Shown here: piece after piece, positions 62,996 to 64,000 of the stretch
How positions within the stretch are numbered: position 1 is the first letter of the stretch
How the letters are laid out: every line of letters begins with the position of its first letter
From: Thermoflavifilum aggregans
GTDB lineage: Bacteria > Bacteroidota > Bacteroidia > Chitinophagales > Chitinophagaceae
Assembly (NCBI RefSeq): GCF_002797735.1
Contig: NZ_PGFG01000001.1
Coordinates: 62,001-126,000 of the forward strand
Direction of reading: 5' to 3'
Length of the DNA stretch: 64,000 nt
Notes under the pieces: model-generated
What the model was told of the DNA's origin: nothing
The model's database searches: none
The model's input: the letters and a program-made list of their open reading frames with translations, nothing else
Program-made: the position numbers and the translations under genes

Positions 62996-63040
62996 GTGAA
63001 GCCCGAGCAAAATAAGGCCGGAAAGAGATAATTTCAAACA

Positions 63041-63075
63041 AAACGGTGAGAATTTTAAAATTTCTAAACCCGTTT
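63041..63075 (-). terminator. Weak candidate terminator of recA
   Basis: On the minus strand AAACGG and CCGTTT pair around an AT-rich inner palindrome and are followed by TTGTTTG. The stem begins within the recA stop codon region, so the call is tentative. Confidence 0.3.
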
Positions 63076-64000
63076 ATTTGTTTTCCCCTATTACGGCTGC
63101 ACGGATTTTTTGTTCCAGCTCGGCCATCAGTTCGGGATTATCCTGCAGCAGCTGGCGCACTGCATCACGACCCTGCCCCAGTTTGTTGCCATCATAGCTG
63201 AACCAGGAGCCACTTTTTTGCAGGATGTTCAATTCGGTAGCCAAGTCAATGATTTCTCCGGCTTTGGAAATTCCTTGGCCAAAGATAATGTCGAATTCTG
63301 CCTGTTTGAAAGGTGGAGCCACCTTGTTTTTCACCACTTTTACCTTGACCCGGTTGCCAATGGTTTGTTCTCCATCCTTGATCTGATTGATGCGTCGGAT
63401 GTCGAGGCGAACAGATGCATAAAACTTGAGAGCATTGCCGCCGGTAGTCGTTTCCGGGTTGCCAAACATGACGCCGATTTTTTCGCGCAGCTGGTTGATG
63501 AAAATGCAGCAGCTGTTTGTTTTGCTGATGGTAGCGGTTAGTTTGCGCAAAGCCTGGCTCATGAGGCGGGCCTGCAGGCCCATTTTGCTATCGCCCATCT
63601 CCCCCTCCAGCTCTCCTTTGGGCACCAGAGCGGCTACTGAGTCAATTACAATCACATCCACAGCGCCTGACAGAATCAGCCGGTCGGCTATTTCCAGTGC
63701 CTGCTCGCCGTAATCGGGCTGGGAAATCAGCAGATTGTCTACATCCACACCCAGCCTTTGGGCATAACTGCTGTCAAAAGCATGTTCGGCATCAATAATG
63801 GCACAGATACCGCCTTTCTTCTGGGCTTCGGCAATGGCATGAATGGCTATCGTGGTTTTCCCGGTAGCTTCCGGACCATATATTTCAATAATTCTGCCAC
63901 GGGGAAATCCGCCCACACCAAGCGCCAGATCGAGTCCCAGTGAGCCGGTGGAAATCACTTCCATCTGCCTGTCGGCCTTTTCACCCATCACCATCACGGC
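63074..64000 (-). CDS. recA: Recombinase RecA (5' end outside the window)
   Basis: 309 codons of RecA; about 45 N-terminal residues lie beyond the right edge. Visible features are the P-loop GPEATGKTT, Walker [20 protein letters not shown], loop 2 [22 protein letters not shown] with the [17 protein letters not shown] block, and the C-terminal domain ending in IGENK. It drives homologous recombination and SOS induction. The 117 bases downstream to adk hold only a weak terminator and a -7 element. recO is encoded elsewhere in the window. Confidence 0.98.
   Translation of the reverse strand, partial: AVMVMGEKADRQMEVISTGSLGLDLALGVGGFPRGRIIEIYGPEATGKTTIAIHAIAEAQKKGGICAIIDAEHAFDSSYAQRLGVDVDNLLISQPDYGEQALEIADRLILSGAVDVIVIDSVAALVPKGELEGEMGDSKMGLQARLMSQALRKLTATISKTNSCCIFINQLREKIGVMFGNPETTTGGNALKFYASVRLDIRRINQIKDGEQTIGNRVKVKVVKNKVAPPFKQAEFDIIFGQGISKAGEIIDLATELNILQKSGSWFSYDGNKLGQGRDAVRQLLQDNPELMAELEQKIRAAVIGENK

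Noticed and set aside
1-64000. tRNA, rRNA, insertion sequences and replication origin
   Set aside because: No tRNA T-loop pattern, rRNA core, transposase frame with terminal repeats, or DnaA-box cluster was recognised by eye; a tRNAscan or ISfinder search would settle it.

Overview
The window is a chromosomal stretch from a member of the Bacteroidota, most probably family Chitinophagaceae. The grounds are the gldK-gldL-gldM-gldN type IX secretion (T9SS) core, a T9SS sorting domain on a cargo protein, families largely confined to Bacteroidota (DUF4783, DUF4271, TlpA with DUF4369), and promoters with the Bacteroidota -7 element TAnnTTTG instead of a sigma70 -10 box. The genus is not determinable from this sequence; a thermophilic Chitinophagaceae such as Thermoflavifilum is only a guess. 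No rRNA, tRNA, CRISPR array, insertion sequence or prophage backbone was recognised.

Layout, left to right. 1-1409 (minus): an ECF sigma factor translationally coupled to a membrane-spanning anti-sigma-like protein that runs off the left edge. 1602-5456: a DUF4783 protein, then a minus-strand copper cluster of an OprC/NosA-type TonB-dependent receptor, a His/Met-rich lipoprotein with FixH/YtkA-like features and a small Cys-containing membrane protein. 5637-18411: housekeeping genes nadC, a lipid kinase, a SUI1 factor, birA, rsfS-ftsH-LUD-lpxH-like, recO, an RND/MMPL exporter and gatB. 18659-23574: a thioredoxin-fold lipoprotein and a 1217-residue FG-GAP/ASPIC lipoprotein. 23986-29724: a three-gene surface locus with two fibre-like proteins sharing an N-terminal module, one ending in a phage-type S74 self-cleaving chaperone, followed four bases later by a T9SS cargo protein. 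This is the most unusual part of the window.

29966-35382: a polysaccharide deacetylase, a nucleoside-type MFS permease with a Gfo/Idh/MocA oxidoreductase, and a DUF4142 - cupredoxin lipoprotein - ECF sigma operon. 35379-42253 (minus): a complete tripartite RND efflux operon (tetR-tolC-adaptor-pump) with a candidate operator over its promoter. 42385-50083: DUF502, a zinc-dependent phospholipase C-like protein, serC-DUF1015, a TPR protein, a small membrane protein and a long-chain acyl-CoA ligase.

50156-59682 (minus): a co-directional block of a BamA/TamA-like barrel, a DUF4271 membrane protein, hemD, gldK-L-M-N and a lipocalin-like lipoprotein. 59919-64000: an M23 peptidase with a substituted zinc motif, then obgE, adk and the truncated recA on the minus strand.

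Cell-envelope biology dominates. Copper is imported at the outer membrane by the first cluster, while a copper-binding cupredoxin sits beside the second ECF sigma factor. The GldKLMN proteins form the energised core of the T9SS that would export the cargo protein at 28117-29724. LpxH-like, BamA-like, M23 and MMPL proteins serve outer-membrane and wall maintenance.
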